From contig JAIOJA010000030.1 of the NCBI GenBank assembly GCA_019912315.1, positions 1 to 42,777 on the forward strand: a stretch of 42,777 nt of DNA, given 5' to 3'. A model generated the notes under the pieces. That model was not told where the DNA came from. It made no database searches and worked only from the letters and a program-made list of their open reading frames with translations. The stretch comes from Planctomycetota bacterium. GTDB lineage: Bacteria > Planctomycetota > UBA8742 > UBA2392. Below, piece after piece: positions 16,218 to 24,052 of this stretch; positions within the stretch are counted from its first letter, which is position 1, and the number at the start of each line of letters is the position of its first letter. Made by a program: the position numbers and the translations under genes.

Positions 16218-17678
16218 CTACGGGCGCCTTCCGGTGGTACGGCGACGCCTCGGGCGTGCGGCTTCGATGGGGCCGGTTTTGCTGCGCCCGCCCAACTCAA
16301 GTACCGGCACTACCCCGCCGCCACGGCGAACGTTCACAACCGGGTCGTCACTGACGCGCCCAATGCAGCCGGCGTACTCGCCGCGAATCGCGAAGGCCCC
16401 CAGGGTCAGGTACTTTTTCTGCTCTATGACTTCCGTGCCCTCCACCATCGGGATCACGTACTCACGCACGGGCACGTATTCCTGCACCACACCCTGCTGG
16501 TTGACGGCCTCGTCCACGCGTTTCAGCCACTCGTCCTTGTCGCAGTGCGGCCCGAGAATCACGTCCTCGCCGCCGAAGCCGGCACCCGGTTTCAGCACGA
16601 ACTTGTCCGGGCGCGAGGCAACAAAGGGCAGAAGGTCAATCTCGCGTCCCAGGTAATCGGTCTTGCGCTCGACCAGTTTGCGCGTCCAGGGCAGCAGGCG
16701 GGTTTTCTCCTGGTTCTCGGCCGGGGTGAAGAAGCGGTCAAACGCCACGCTGGTCAGAATCTCGAGCACGCCCTTGTTGCCCGCCAGCCTTGAGCGCAAC
16801 GGGTTCACGACCACTACGTCCGCATAGCGCAGCGCGCGCAGGAACGGGGCGATCAGCACGCGCCGGCGGGCGAGTTCCGGTACCAGGGCGCGGCGGCAGA
16901 TCAGGTGATAGCGCGTATCCTTGTGGTACAGCCCTTTGTCCTGGGTGCGGAATTCGAACTCGCGAGGGTCAATGACCGCCGCTTGCAGCCCGCGCGCCTG
17001 AAGGCAATCAACGATCAACTGCTGCTCAGGCAGGGTGGGAGTACCGTCAAAATCGACAACGGCAACATTCGGCTTTTCTTCAGTGGCGCGGGCGTGCTCC
17101 TTATAAGCCGCCAGCAGCGCGTCGCAGTACAGCTCGGCCGTGGGCGCGCTTGGGAAAGTCGTGTGCATACCCGCTTCGCGCGCGGCGTCGATCTTCTGGA
17201 ACTCTGTGTCCAGCACGTTTGAAAAGACCCCGCCGGCCGGGCTGTCCACATTGAATTCCAGGAAACGCGGGCCGCCGGGCGTGGGGATAAAGTCGTAGCG
17301 GGCGAACTCAATGGCCAGGCGCGAGGGCGCGTCACTGACGGCCAGTTCTTCGAGGTTCGGGCTTACGCCCACCTGTTCCATGAACGTCACACTGCTGAGT
17401 GCAAGCTGCACGACCTGCTCAAGCAGGCTGCTGATCATGCGCACGCTACGGGTCATCTCGCGCACTTCGTTGGAGGTCATCAGGTACGGCGCCTGCAATG
17501 CTCGCAGGCTCTTGCCGTCCATGCGGAAGCCGCGCTCGCGCAACATGGCGGTCAGGGCCGCGTCGCCTTCGCGGGCACGTACGGGATTGGCCTTGAGAAC
17601 CTTGATAAAGTCCTCGCGCATGGACGCCGCCTGATCAACCTTGCGGGTCGGGCGTTGTGATCCGTCAGTTCTTGCCAT
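16218..17678 (-). CDS. ATP-grasp-like ligase
   Basis: A 486-residue cytoplasmic protein. The middle section has FLEFNVDSPAGG and a later VLKPGAGFGGEDV, then QEYVPVREYVIP and RVSDDPVVNVRRGGG. The order and spacing resemble the ATP-grasp fold of glutathionylspermidine-synthase-like and circularly permuted ATP-grasp enzymes, which join a carboxylate to an amine using ATP. It has no signal peptide. The last 20 residues are Arg-rich and low in complexity. It lies just upstream of the UbiA gene on the same strand, suggesting joint action on a prenylated or modified small molecule. Family membership is moderately sure; substrate unknown. ATG 17621 (MREDFIKVL) is an alternative start. Confidence 0.6.
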   Translation of the reverse strand: MARTDGSQRPTRKVDQAASMREDFIKVLKANPVRAREGDAALTAMLRERGFRMDGKSLRALQAPYLMTSNEVREMTRSVRMISSLLEQVVQLALSSVTFMEQVGVSPNLEELAVSDAPSRLAIEFARYDFIPTPGGPRFLEFNVDSPAGGVFSNVLDTEFQKIDAAREAGMHTTFPSAPTAELYCDALLAAYKEHARATEEKPNVAVVDFDGTPTLPEQQLIVDCLQARGLQAAVIDPREFEFRTQDKGLYHKDTRYHLICRRALVPELARRRVLIAPFLRALRYADVVVVNPLRSRLAGNKGVLEILTSVAFDRFFTPAENQEKTRLLPWTRKLVERKTDYLGREIDLLPFVASRPDKFVLKPGAGFGGEDVILGPHCDKDEWLKRVDEAVNQQGVVQEYVPVREYVIPMVEGTEVIEQKKYLTLGAFAIRGEYAGCIGRVSDDPVVNVRRGGGVVPVLELGGRSKTGPIEAARPRRRRTTGRRP

Positions 17679-17763
17679 GAATTGACTTTACGCTCGTAAA
17701 AACCGTCGGCAAGTTAGCCCTTGCCTCGTTTCATATACTAAGCCCGTATCGCAGGAGCATGAT

Positions 17764-19452
17764 GTGACGCAATACAGCCGATTACTGCCGCTTGTGGTCG
17801 CCCTCGCGGCGCTGGCGATGACAACATTCGTCGGCGCGCAGGACGCCCCGCCGGCCACGGATTTCAAGTCCGGCGGCAACACCTGGGGAGCGTCCAATGT
17901 CGGGGACTGGGTCCTGTACCAACTGAAGGAAGGACCGGGCGTCCGATTTGAAGTCACCGCGATCGCCGAAAACGGCGACATAACGTTCCAGCACACCATC
18001 TACAACCCGCAAGGCGAAGTCGTGGCCGACAACGCCCGCACCCGTACTCCGGGCGACGCGCCCGTGCAACAGCGGGTTCCCCGGGACAAAGACGTGCAGT
18101 GGAGCGAGGACACCTACCTTATGGAAGGACTGGAACTCGCCGCCCTGACAGGCAAGTGGACCAGTGAGGAAAGCGTCACGGAGGTCTGGTTCAGTGACAA
18201 GGTGCCCTGCGGCGGCGTTTTGAAAACCGCGACTGACGGCACCGACAGCGTGTGGCTGAAGGGCTTCACGCGGGACGGCAAGGAATACAAGCTGGGCGCG
18301 GCAGTCGAGCCGCAACCTGAGCCGCAGCCCCAACCGCAACCTGAACCGACGCCCGAGCCGCAACCGGAGGAGACTGCCCGAGAGCCACTGCCGGACTTCG
18401 GCGACCCCATCACCATGAAGCTGCCGGAAAAAGTCGCCAAGGCCATGAAAGACCAGGGGCTGGCGATCACCCGCATGAGGGTCTACTTCGACGAGAATTC
18501 CGGCGACCAGGGCGCGGTGCTTGAATACGAAGGTATGCGCACGGAAGTGCCTGTCATTTACGCGGCTTTCAACGGCGAGGAGTGCGACCTGGAGCTTAGT
18601 TACAAGGAGTGGCAGCGCCGGGATGGGCGCTACGTCGATCTGGGATTTGACGTGAAGACCCTGCCCGCGCGCCTCAAGAACCTGGAGGTTCAGATCGTCC
18701 ACTCCCACCTGCAAGGCGAGGACGAAACCCAACTGGCGACCTACGAGGTAGTTGTACCGGAAGCGGGCGAACGCTGGGACGCCTTGCGTCTGCGGGGCGC
18801 CCTGCCGGGCATCAACCGGTACGCGCTGCAAGTAAGCTACACAAACGCCGACGGCGCGAAGACCACCCACAAGGGCTTCAGCCACTGGGTTGTCGTACAG
18901 TCGCCGCCGATGTTTGAATTCAGCAACGACGTGTCGGCCACGGGCACACGCCTGGACGCGGGCACCAACACCATTCTTGAGGGCGACATTGGCATGACCG
19001 GCAGCTTCACGCTGCACCATGGCATCAAGGCTGAGGATTGCACCCTGCGCATCACCCGCGAGGGGCGACGCGACATGAACCTGGATGACCTTCCCGCCGA
19101 AGTGCGGCGCGTGATCGCCAAGGAAAAAATCCCGCCGGGCTGGCAGGAAGTCGCCCGCGTGGATTTCGCCGACGGCGAAGTAAACGGGCGTCGTGTGGTG
19201 ACCGTCGAGGACTCCCGGATTCGCATTGAGTGGGGACACGCGTTCGCCGCCAGCTCGAAGGTGCTGCCCGTAACCGAGGACTGGGAGTACCGCTTCGAGT
19301 TGCTGCACAGCGATTCGGCGTTGCCCCTGGCGACCTGGTCCGTGTCGATCGGGCTGGGTATCAGTCGCCCCGACGACATCAACACCGCCGCCATGAAGGT
19401 GCGCGCGACGGGGCTTGATGAGACACTAAACGTGGCGTTCAAGCGCAGATAG
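17764..19452 (+). CDS. Secreted protein with Pro-rich linker, unknown function
   Basis: A 562-residue exported protein. Residues 1-25 form a signal peptide ending FVGAQ. The first domain (about 26-178) is beta-rich with the phrase VGDWVLYQLKEG. A linker of Glu-Pro-Gln repeats spans about 180-205, and a second beta-rich part resembling tandem Ig-like domains continues to the end. The start is a GTG: an AGGAG at 17753-17757 lies six bases before it, and the nearby ATG codons run straight into a stop. A good -10-like TATACT is at 17734-17739 but has no matching -35. No enzyme motif was seen. A terminator hairpin follows the stop. Confidence 0.75.
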   Translation: MTQYSRLLPLVVALAALAMTTFVGAQDAPPATDFKSGGNTWGASNVGDWVLYQLKEGPGVRFEVTAIAENGDITFQHTIYNPQGEVVADNARTRTPGDAPVQQRVPRDKDVQWSEDTYLMEGLELAALTGKWTSEESVTEVWFSDKVPCGGVLKTATDGTDSVWLKGFTRDGKEYKLGAAVEPQPEPQPQPQPEPTPEPQPEETAREPLPDFGDPITMKLPEKVAKAMKDQGLAITRMRVYFDENSGDQGAVLEYEGMRTEVPVIYAAFNGEECDLELSYKEWQRRDGRYVDLGFDVKTLPARLKNLEVQIVHSHLQGEDETQLATYEVVVPEAGERWDALRLRGALPGINRYALQVSYTNADGAKTTHKGFSHWVVVQSPPMFEFSNDVSATGTRLDAGTNTILEGDIGMTGSFTLHHGIKAEDCTLRITREGRRDMNLDDLPAEVRRVIAKEKIPPGWQEVARVDFADGEVNGRRVVTVEDSRIRIEWGHAFAASSKVLPVTEDWEYRFELLHSDSALPLATWSVSIGLGISRPDDINTAAMKVRATGLDETLNVAFKRR

Positions 19453-19469
19453 CCACCAGTCGTAGTAAT

Positions 19470-19503
19470 GGCGGGGCGCCCGATTCCGGCGCTCCGCCTT
19501 AAT
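19470..19503 (+). terminator. Rho-independent-like terminator after the 17764 gene
   Basis: An 11-bp stem GGCGGGGCGCC (19470-19480) pairs with GGCGCTCCGCC (19488-19498) with one G-T pair, loop CGATTCC, followed by TTAATTT. It lies 17 bp after the stop of the secreted-protein gene. The T tract is short. Confidence 0.6.
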
Positions 19504-19523
19504 TTGCGTGCGTTTATCGCGTA

Positions 19524-19958
19524 ATGCCGCAAAATGACGGCATGGAAATCACCGACGAACAGGCGAAGAAGCTTTGCAGCGCCCTCGAGTTCGAGTTGTG
19601 GCTGGACAGCGCGGAGCCGCGGATACTGTCCCTCCCCGCCGAGAGTCTGAGAAAGCGCGCTCACCAGGCCGAGAAGCTGATCGAGCTTTGGGGTGGGCGC
19701 ACCAGCGACGAAAAGGAGCGCGCCTTCGGCAAAGTCGGCTCGGCACGGAGACGTGCGACAACCGGCTACATCACGGCAAGGCAGAAGGCGGAGATGTTCG
19801 AAGAGGTTGAGCGGCGTTTTGCGGCGCGGTTGCAGGTGGTGCTCGCAAACCCCGACGCGCCATTGCGCGACACCATCAAGTACAAGAAAGAAACTGGCAA
19901 GCTGAACAAGAGTGCGCCCGATGACGACGACCCGGTAGGCCGCCGCGTCTGGGTTTAG
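19524..19958 (+). CDS. Small charged protein of unknown function
   Basis: A 144-residue, helical, highly charged protein with no signal peptide or membrane segment. The middle stretch (RRRATTGYITARQKAEMFEE) and the acidic DDDDP near the end are its only marked features. I do not recognise the family. ATG 19542 (MEITDEQ) is an alternative start; neither has a strong ribosome site. Its stop overlaps the stop of the convergent ferredoxin gene by four bases (TTAG). Codon use matches the neighbours, which supports it as a real gene. Confidence 0.6.
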   Translation: MPQNDGMEITDEQAKKLCSALEFELWLDSAEPRILSLPAESLRKRAHQAEKLIELWGGRTSDEKERAFGKVGSARRRATTGYITARQKAEMFEEVERRFAARLQVVLANPDAPLRDTIKYKKETGKLNKSAPDDDDPVGRRVWV

Positions 19959-20248
19959 TCCTCCGGAACAATCCGGATCGCCACGTCACCCCTCGGCACA
20001 CACTGACATGCCAGGCGCACGTTCGGCCCCTGGCGCTTGATGCGCTCCAGGACGCGGGCTTCGTCGTCAGAAGGCGGGTTCAGGTTCTCCATGCCCTCGA
20101 CCACTTCGACGTTGCAGGTGCCGCAGGACATGTTGCCGCCACAAATGCTCGTGATCGTGACCCGGTTGTCCAACAACACAAACAGGATCGGGTCAGCACC
20201 CTGAGTCGGGACCTCAACGTCTCTGTCAACAACACGAATCGTGGGCAT
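19955..20248 (-). CDS. [2Fe-2S] plant-type ferredoxin
   Basis: A 97-residue electron carrier. Cluster ligands are C36 and then C42-x-x-C45 (CGGNMSCGTC), plus a later Cys in LACQC at 81/83, as in the fer2 fold. The conserved VRLACQC strand is clear. ATG 20248 gives a typical ferredoxin start, MPTIRVV. A GTG at 20278 overlaps the lipA stop by GTGA and is a possible coupled start that would add ten residues. Position directly behind lipA suggests it could reduce the lipoyl synthase radical-SAM cluster; that is inference. Confidence 0.88.
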   Translation of the reverse strand: MPTIRVVDRDVEVPTQGADPILFVLLDNRVTITSICGGNMSCGTCNVEVVEGMENLNPPSDDEARVLERIKRQGPNVRLACQCVPRGDVAIRIVPED

Positions 20249-20274
20249 GGCGCCAATATACGAATCAGCACCGG

Positions 20275-21180
20275 TCACGCATCTGCAAGCGGCGTATCGT
20301 ACTCTAAGGCCTCTTCGGCGTGGTAGCTGCTGCGGACGAGTGGGCCGGAGTCCACTTTCTTGAAGCCCATCTTCAAACCTTCGGCCTTGTACATGGTGAA
20401 CTCGTCCGGGTGGACGTAACGGTTCACCTGCAGGTGCTTGGGCGTGGGTTGCAGGTACTGGCCTATGGTGATGAGGTCGACGCTGGCTTTGCGCAGGTCG
20501 CGCAACAGGTCAAGCACCTCATCCGGCGTTTCGCCGAGGCCGACCATCAGCCCGGACTTGGTCGTCAGGCCCGCGGCCTTGGCGCGCGCCAGCAGTTCCA
20601 ACGATTGATCATAGCGAGCCTGCGGACGCACGGGGACGTACAGGCGCTGGACCGTTTCCATGTTGTGGTTCAGCACGTCCGGGCGCTCATGAAAGACAGC
20701 ATCCTGCGCGGCATGGTTGCCTTCAAAATCCGGGATCAACACCTCGATGCCGCAGCGCGGGGCCTGTTCGCGGATCGCACGGATTGTCGCGACCCACACG
20801 CTTGCGCCGCCGTCAGGCAGCTCGTCGCGGTCAACGCTGGTGACGACGGCGAATTTCAACTTCATCTTGCGGACGGATTCCGCTACACGGCGCGGCTCGT
20901 CCAGGTCGAGCTCGGTCGGTCGACCGGTCTTCACGTTGCAGAAACCGCAACTGCGGGTGCAGATGTTGCCGAGAATCATGAAGGTGGCCGTGCCCCGGGT
21001 CCAGCACTCGCCCCGGTTCGGGCAGGCCGCGGATTCGCAGACCGTGTGCAGGCCCTCTTCGCGGACAAGCGCATCCAGCTCGACAATGCGTCCGGCCGTA
21101 GGAATACGCACTTTCAACCAGGGCGGTCGTGGGCCCAGGTTGGTCTTGCCACGTGGGAGCTTCGGGTACGTCGCGGCCAT
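20275..21180 (-). CDS. lipA: Lipoyl synthase
   Basis: A 301-residue radical-SAM enzyme that inserts two sulfur atoms into octanoyl groups on lipoyl domains. The auxiliary cluster motif is C48-ESAA-C53-PNRGE-C59 and the radical-SAM motif is C74-TRS-C78-GF-C81. The C-terminal RSSYHAEE is the family signature that supplies the serine ligand. ATG 21180 is chosen; a GTG at 21207 would add nine residues without a better ribosome site. The ferredoxin gene follows at once on the same strand. No lipB lies in the window. Confidence 0.95.
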   Translation of the reverse strand: MAATYPKLPRGKTNLGPRPPWLKVRIPTAGRIVELDALVREEGLHTVCESAACPNRGECWTRGTATFMILGNICTRSCGFCNVKTGRPTELDLDEPRRVAESVRKMKLKFAVVTSVDRDELPDGGASVWVATIRAIREQAPRCGIEVLIPDFEGNHAAQDAVFHERPDVLNHNMETVQRLYVPVRPQARYDQSLELLARAKAAGLTTKSGLMVGLGETPDEVLDLLRDLRKASVDLITIGQYLQPTPKHLQVNRYVHPDEFTMYKAEGLKMGFKKVDSGPLVRSSYHAEEALEYDTPLADA

Positions 21181-21228
21181 GCGGGCATCATAGGAACCAG
21201 CGCCCACCGCGTAAGCGACGGGCAGGCA

Positions 21229-21690
21229 TCAGTCCTTGTGCTCGTCTTTGGTGCCCGTGGTGGCCTCAAGCCCGCTGATCAGCGCCTGTGTTTCCGCGTC
21301 GGTCAGGCGTGCCTCAGGGTGGGTCGGCAGGTAAATCCACATGGGCATTTCGCCTTCGCGGACGGCCTCCGCAGCTTCGTCTGCTTCTTTCTGCGGGCGG
21401 TCCCACTCGGAGAAATTCAGCTTCTCGCGCCCTTCATCCACATCGCGCTGCACAAGCCACGAAATGGGCGCGACGTGCGAGTACCAAGGCCAGACCGTTT
21501 CGTTGCTGTGGCAGTCAAAGCACGCGCGTTTGGCCAGATCGCGCGTGGCCGCGCTGTCCCACTGCGGCTCGCCGGTTACTGATGGGTTGGTGTGGTCGCG
21601 CCCGTAAGGAACGAGTTGGATGACCGCCGCAAGCGTTATCAACCCCAGTAATAGCGGCTTCACAAAACGACGCTTCTTCTTTTCCGGCAT
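21229..21690 (-). CDS. Membrane-anchored mono-haem protein (Haem_bd-like)
   Basis: A 153-residue protein with a Lys/Arg-rich start, one membrane helix at about 11-28, and a single c-type haem site C57-FDC60-H61 followed by SNETVWPWYSHVAPISW. This WPWY...PxSW pattern is that of the haem-binding domain family (PF14376 as I recall it). The expected location is the periplasmic face of the membrane. ATG 21690 is chosen because GAGGGTCAGGTC lies just before it and the hydrophobic anchor begins there; the longer open frame upstream has no such features. Its redox partner is unknown. Confidence 0.82.
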   Translation of the reverse strand: MPEKKKRRFVKPLLLGLITLAAVIQLVPYGRDHTNPSVTGEPQWDSAATRDLAKRACFDCHSNETVWPWYSHVAPISWLVQRDVDEGREKLNFSEWDRPQKEADEAAEAVREGEMPMWIYLPTHPEARLTDAETQALISGLEATTGTKDEHKD

Positions 21691-21899
21691 GACCTGACCC
21701 TCGTACAGCAATGCCTGCGCACCCATTTTATAACGAAGCAGCACACCACCCATTTCAATTCGGGACAGGGTGCCGCGCAAAAACCGCTGAAATTGCTTGA
21801 AAGTTGAAAGGTGTCCGCCAACAGCGGGCGACGACCATAACGAAGTCGTGGCCAGTGCCGGGCTTCGCGCGGAATGGTTCTCGAGTTTAAACCGGCCTG

Positions 21900-22190
21900 C
21901 TATCCGTGGTCGCTGATGTCGCCTTCTTTGAACAGGTACTCTTTCAGCTCTTTGGCAAAGTCCTCGTTGTTGCGGCGGATCCACTCCAGCACCATCGCTG
22001 CGTGTTCCATTTCTTCGCGCATGTTGTGCAGCAGAATTTTCTTAAGCGCCTTGTCTTCGCAATCGTCAGCGCGCTGGCGATACCAGTCCACCGCTTCGAG
22101 TTCTTCCATCAATGATGAAATCGCCTGGTGCATCGCCAGCGTTTCCTTGCTGATACGTTCACGCGGCGCGTGCAATCCTTCGCTTGACAT
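21900..22190 (-). CDS. Encapsulated-ferritin (EncFtn)-type protein
   Basis: A 96-residue, two-helix ferritin-like protein. It matches the EncFtn family from memory of the Rhodospirillum rubrum protein: SLMEELEAVDWYRQR, then LLHNMREEMEHAAMVLEW, then EYLFKEG. Putative iron ligands are Glu30, Glu32, Glu60 and His63. Such proteins form annular decamers with ferroxidase activity and normally work inside an encapsulin shell. Here the protein ends EGDISDHG, with no targeting peptide, and no encapsulin gene lies in the window. AGGGG seven bases before ATG supports the start. It shares its strand with the mono-haem gene 210 bp downstream. Confidence 0.85.
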   Translation of the reverse strand: MSSEGLHAPRERISKETLAMHQAISSLMEELEAVDWYRQRADDCEDKALKKILLHNMREEMEHAAMVLEWIRRNNEDFAKELKEYLFKEGDISDHG

Positions 22191-22261
22191 CGTTTTCCCC
22201 TTGCGATTCGAGTCATGACGGCAGGATATACTGCTGCGGGTTCTGGTATACGGGCAACCTG

Positions 22262-23737
22262 ATGTGGCGATACTTCGCTGAGCAAGGCATGACCGGCGTC
22301 TCCATCGCTCTGCTGATGGTTGATTGGGCGATTCGCGTGGTCTTCGGCGTGCGGGTAGTCCTGCGCCGCAGCCCCGTCGGGTTCACGCTTGCATGGCTGA
22401 CGGTAATTCTGCTGGTGCCCATTCTCGGCGCGTTCATTTATCTGTTGCTGGGGGAGCGCCGTCTGGGCACGCGCCGCGCCAGGCGCACCGAAGAGTTGCG
22501 CGAGCCTTACGCTCAGTGGCTGAACGGTCTCAGCAGTCACTTCGCCTTCGACGATGCCGCCCTCAGCGAAAGTGCCCGGATGGTTCGCCGCCAGGCGCGC
22601 AACGCCACCGGCATGCCCGCCTTGCCGGGCAACCAGCTGAGCCTGATCGACGGCGCGGATGCGTTCTTTGACCAACTGCTGCGCGACATCAACGCCGCAA
22701 CATCGAGCATACACCTCGAGTTCTACATCTGGCATCCCGGCGGGCGTGTGGGCGAAATTGAAAGCGCACTGACCCAGGCCGTACGGCGGGGCGTGAAAGT
22801 GCGGATTCTGGTGGACGATGTAGGCGCGGACGTCTTCATCAAGCACGAGAGTTACGAACGCCTGAAATCACTGGGGTTGCGTATCGAGCCAACGCTGCCG
22901 GTGGGTGTCATCCGTACCCTGTTCGCGCGTATCGACCTGCGCAACCACCGCAAAATCGTCGTGATCGACGGGCGCATCGGCTATGTCGGTAGCCAGAACA
23001 TGGCAGACCCGTTGGTCGCGGCCAGGGACCTGAAAACAGGCGAATGGATAGACAGTATGGTGCGCGTGACCGGGCCTGCGGTGGAAGCCCTGCAAGTGAC
23101 CTGGATGGCGGACTGGGAATTCGCGACCTTCGAGGGGATTGAACGGGTACGCGCGGAATTCGACCTGATCCGGAGCGAGCAGACGGGCGACGCGATCGTG
23201 CAGGTAGTGCCGTCCGGGCCGGGGGTAAACCAGACGGTGATCCAGGAGCTGATCCTGACGGCGATCTACGCCGCGCGGAACGAGCTGACGCTGACGACCC
23301 CCTACTTCATTCCCGACGACGCTATGATTAAGGCGCTGCATTCAGCGGCGACGAGCGGCGTGAAGGTCACACTGATTGTGCCGCGTCGGTCGGACAGTCA
23401 CGTGGTGAAGCTGGCCGGCGAGGCGTACTTCGAGCAGTTGCTGGAAGCGGGTGTCAAGATCGCCCGCTATGAGGGCGGAATGCTGCATACGAAAGCGATT
23501 GCCATTGACAGCGAGTTCGCGCTGTTCGGCTCGGTTAACCTGGACATGCGCAGCTTCTACCTGAACTTTGAAATTTCTGTCCTGGTTTACGAACGCGATT
23601 TTGTGCGGCGTGTCAACGCACTTCAATCAGGGTATCTGGAAGACTCGCAGCTTCTGGACACGCAACGCTGGAAGCGCCGATCCGTGTTTCGGCGTTTTAT
23701 CCAGCATGCGGCGCAGTTACTGAGCCCGCTGTTGTAG
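22262..23737 (+). CDS. cls: Cardiolipin synthase (phospholipase D type)
   Basis: A 491-residue membrane enzyme that joins two phosphatidylglycerols, or a similar donor pair, to cardiolipin. Two N-terminal membrane helices lie at about 10-60 (PLDNc-like region). Two HKD motifs follow: NHRKIVVIDGRIGYVGSQN and LHTKAIAIDSEFALFGSVN, both with the HxKxxxxD pattern complete. ATG 22262 (MWRYFAEQG) is preferred over an upstream start at 22184, which would overlap the divergent EncFtn gene. It is followed by a 315-bp intergenic space. Confidence 0.9.
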   Translation: MWRYFAEQGMTGVSIALLMVDWAIRVVFGVRVVLRRSPVGFTLAWLTVILLVPILGAFIYLLLGERRLGTRRARRTEELREPYAQWLNGLSSHFAFDDAALSESARMVRRQARNATGMPALPGNQLSLIDGADAFFDQLLRDINAATSSIHLEFYIWHPGGRVGEIESALTQAVRRGVKVRILVDDVGADVFIKHESYERLKSLGLRIEPTLPVGVIRTLFARIDLRNHRKIVVIDGRIGYVGSQNMADPLVAARDLKTGEWIDSMVRVTGPAVEALQVTWMADWEFATFEGIERVRAEFDLIRSEQTGDAIVQVVPSGPGVNQTVIQELILTAIYAARNELTLTTPYFIPDDAMIKALHSAATSGVKVTLIVPRRSDSHVVKLAGEAYFEQLLEAGVKIARYEGGMLHTKAIAIDSEFALFGSVNLDMRSFYLNFEISVLVYERDFVRRVNALQSGYLEDSQLLDTQRWKRRSVFRRFIQHAAQLLSPLL

Positions 23738-23877
23738 GCGCGGCGAATGGGCTTCCATCAGCGCGTGACAGTCTGCTTGCGGGAGCTGAGCGGAGTGAAT
23801 TCGCGGGACAGGAACATCCGGGACACTCAGCTTGACTTCTGACACACGGCGAAATGGCTTGATCGCCCTTTCGTGAC

Positions 23878-23889
23878 GGTCACGTGACC
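23878..23889. promoter_or_regulatory. Perfect palindrome, possible regulator site
   Basis: GGTCACGTGACC is a perfect 12-bp palindrome 48 bp upstream of the -35 box of the following promoter; an overlapping CGTGAC-G-GTCACG sits just before it. The position would suit an activator. No regulator is identified. Confidence 0.35.
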
Positions 23890-23937
23890 TCGCCGTTTTC
23901 ACCTGATTAGAACGGGCTTGCGAGGCGATTTAACCCC

Positions 23938-23965
23938 TTGACCTGCCCCGCGCTCGCATTATCGT
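23938..23965 (+). promoter_or_regulatory. Sigma70-like promoter of the 24053 operon
   Basis: TTGACC at 23938-23943, a 16-bp spacer, and TATCGT at 23960-23965. It would give a leader of about 80 bases before the GTG start of the first gene of the operon. Confidence 0.5.
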
Positions 23966-24052
23966 CAATGGTCTGAATACCCCCCTACTTGTAACTGATC
24001 TTTCTTCGGGAAAGCTCGTTTTTTCACTCGGCAGAGCGGGTGGGAGTAGCAC

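Larger units (their letters stand above)
23738..24052. other. 315-bp intergenic region before the three-gene operon
   Basis: No open frame of note. The first 130 bp show nothing I can name. It then contains a perfect 12-bp palindrome (23878-23889), a sigma70-like promoter (23938-23965) and an untranslated leader of about 80 bp with a weak hairpin CTTTC/GAAAG near 24000 followed by a T run. Confidence 0.6.

Noticed and set aside
18300..18375. Imperfect tandem repeat GAGCCGCAACCT-like
   Set aside because: It encodes a Glu-Pro-Gln linker inside a secreted protein; a coding repeat, not an independent element.
17782..19308. 508-codon minus-strand frame
   Set aside because: Antisense shadow of the secreted protein at 17764, which has a signal peptide and a strong ribosome site.
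23998..24033. Small CTTTC/GAAAG hairpin followed by a T run in the leader of the 24053 gene
   Set aside because: A 5-bp stem separated from the T run is too weak to call an attenuator.
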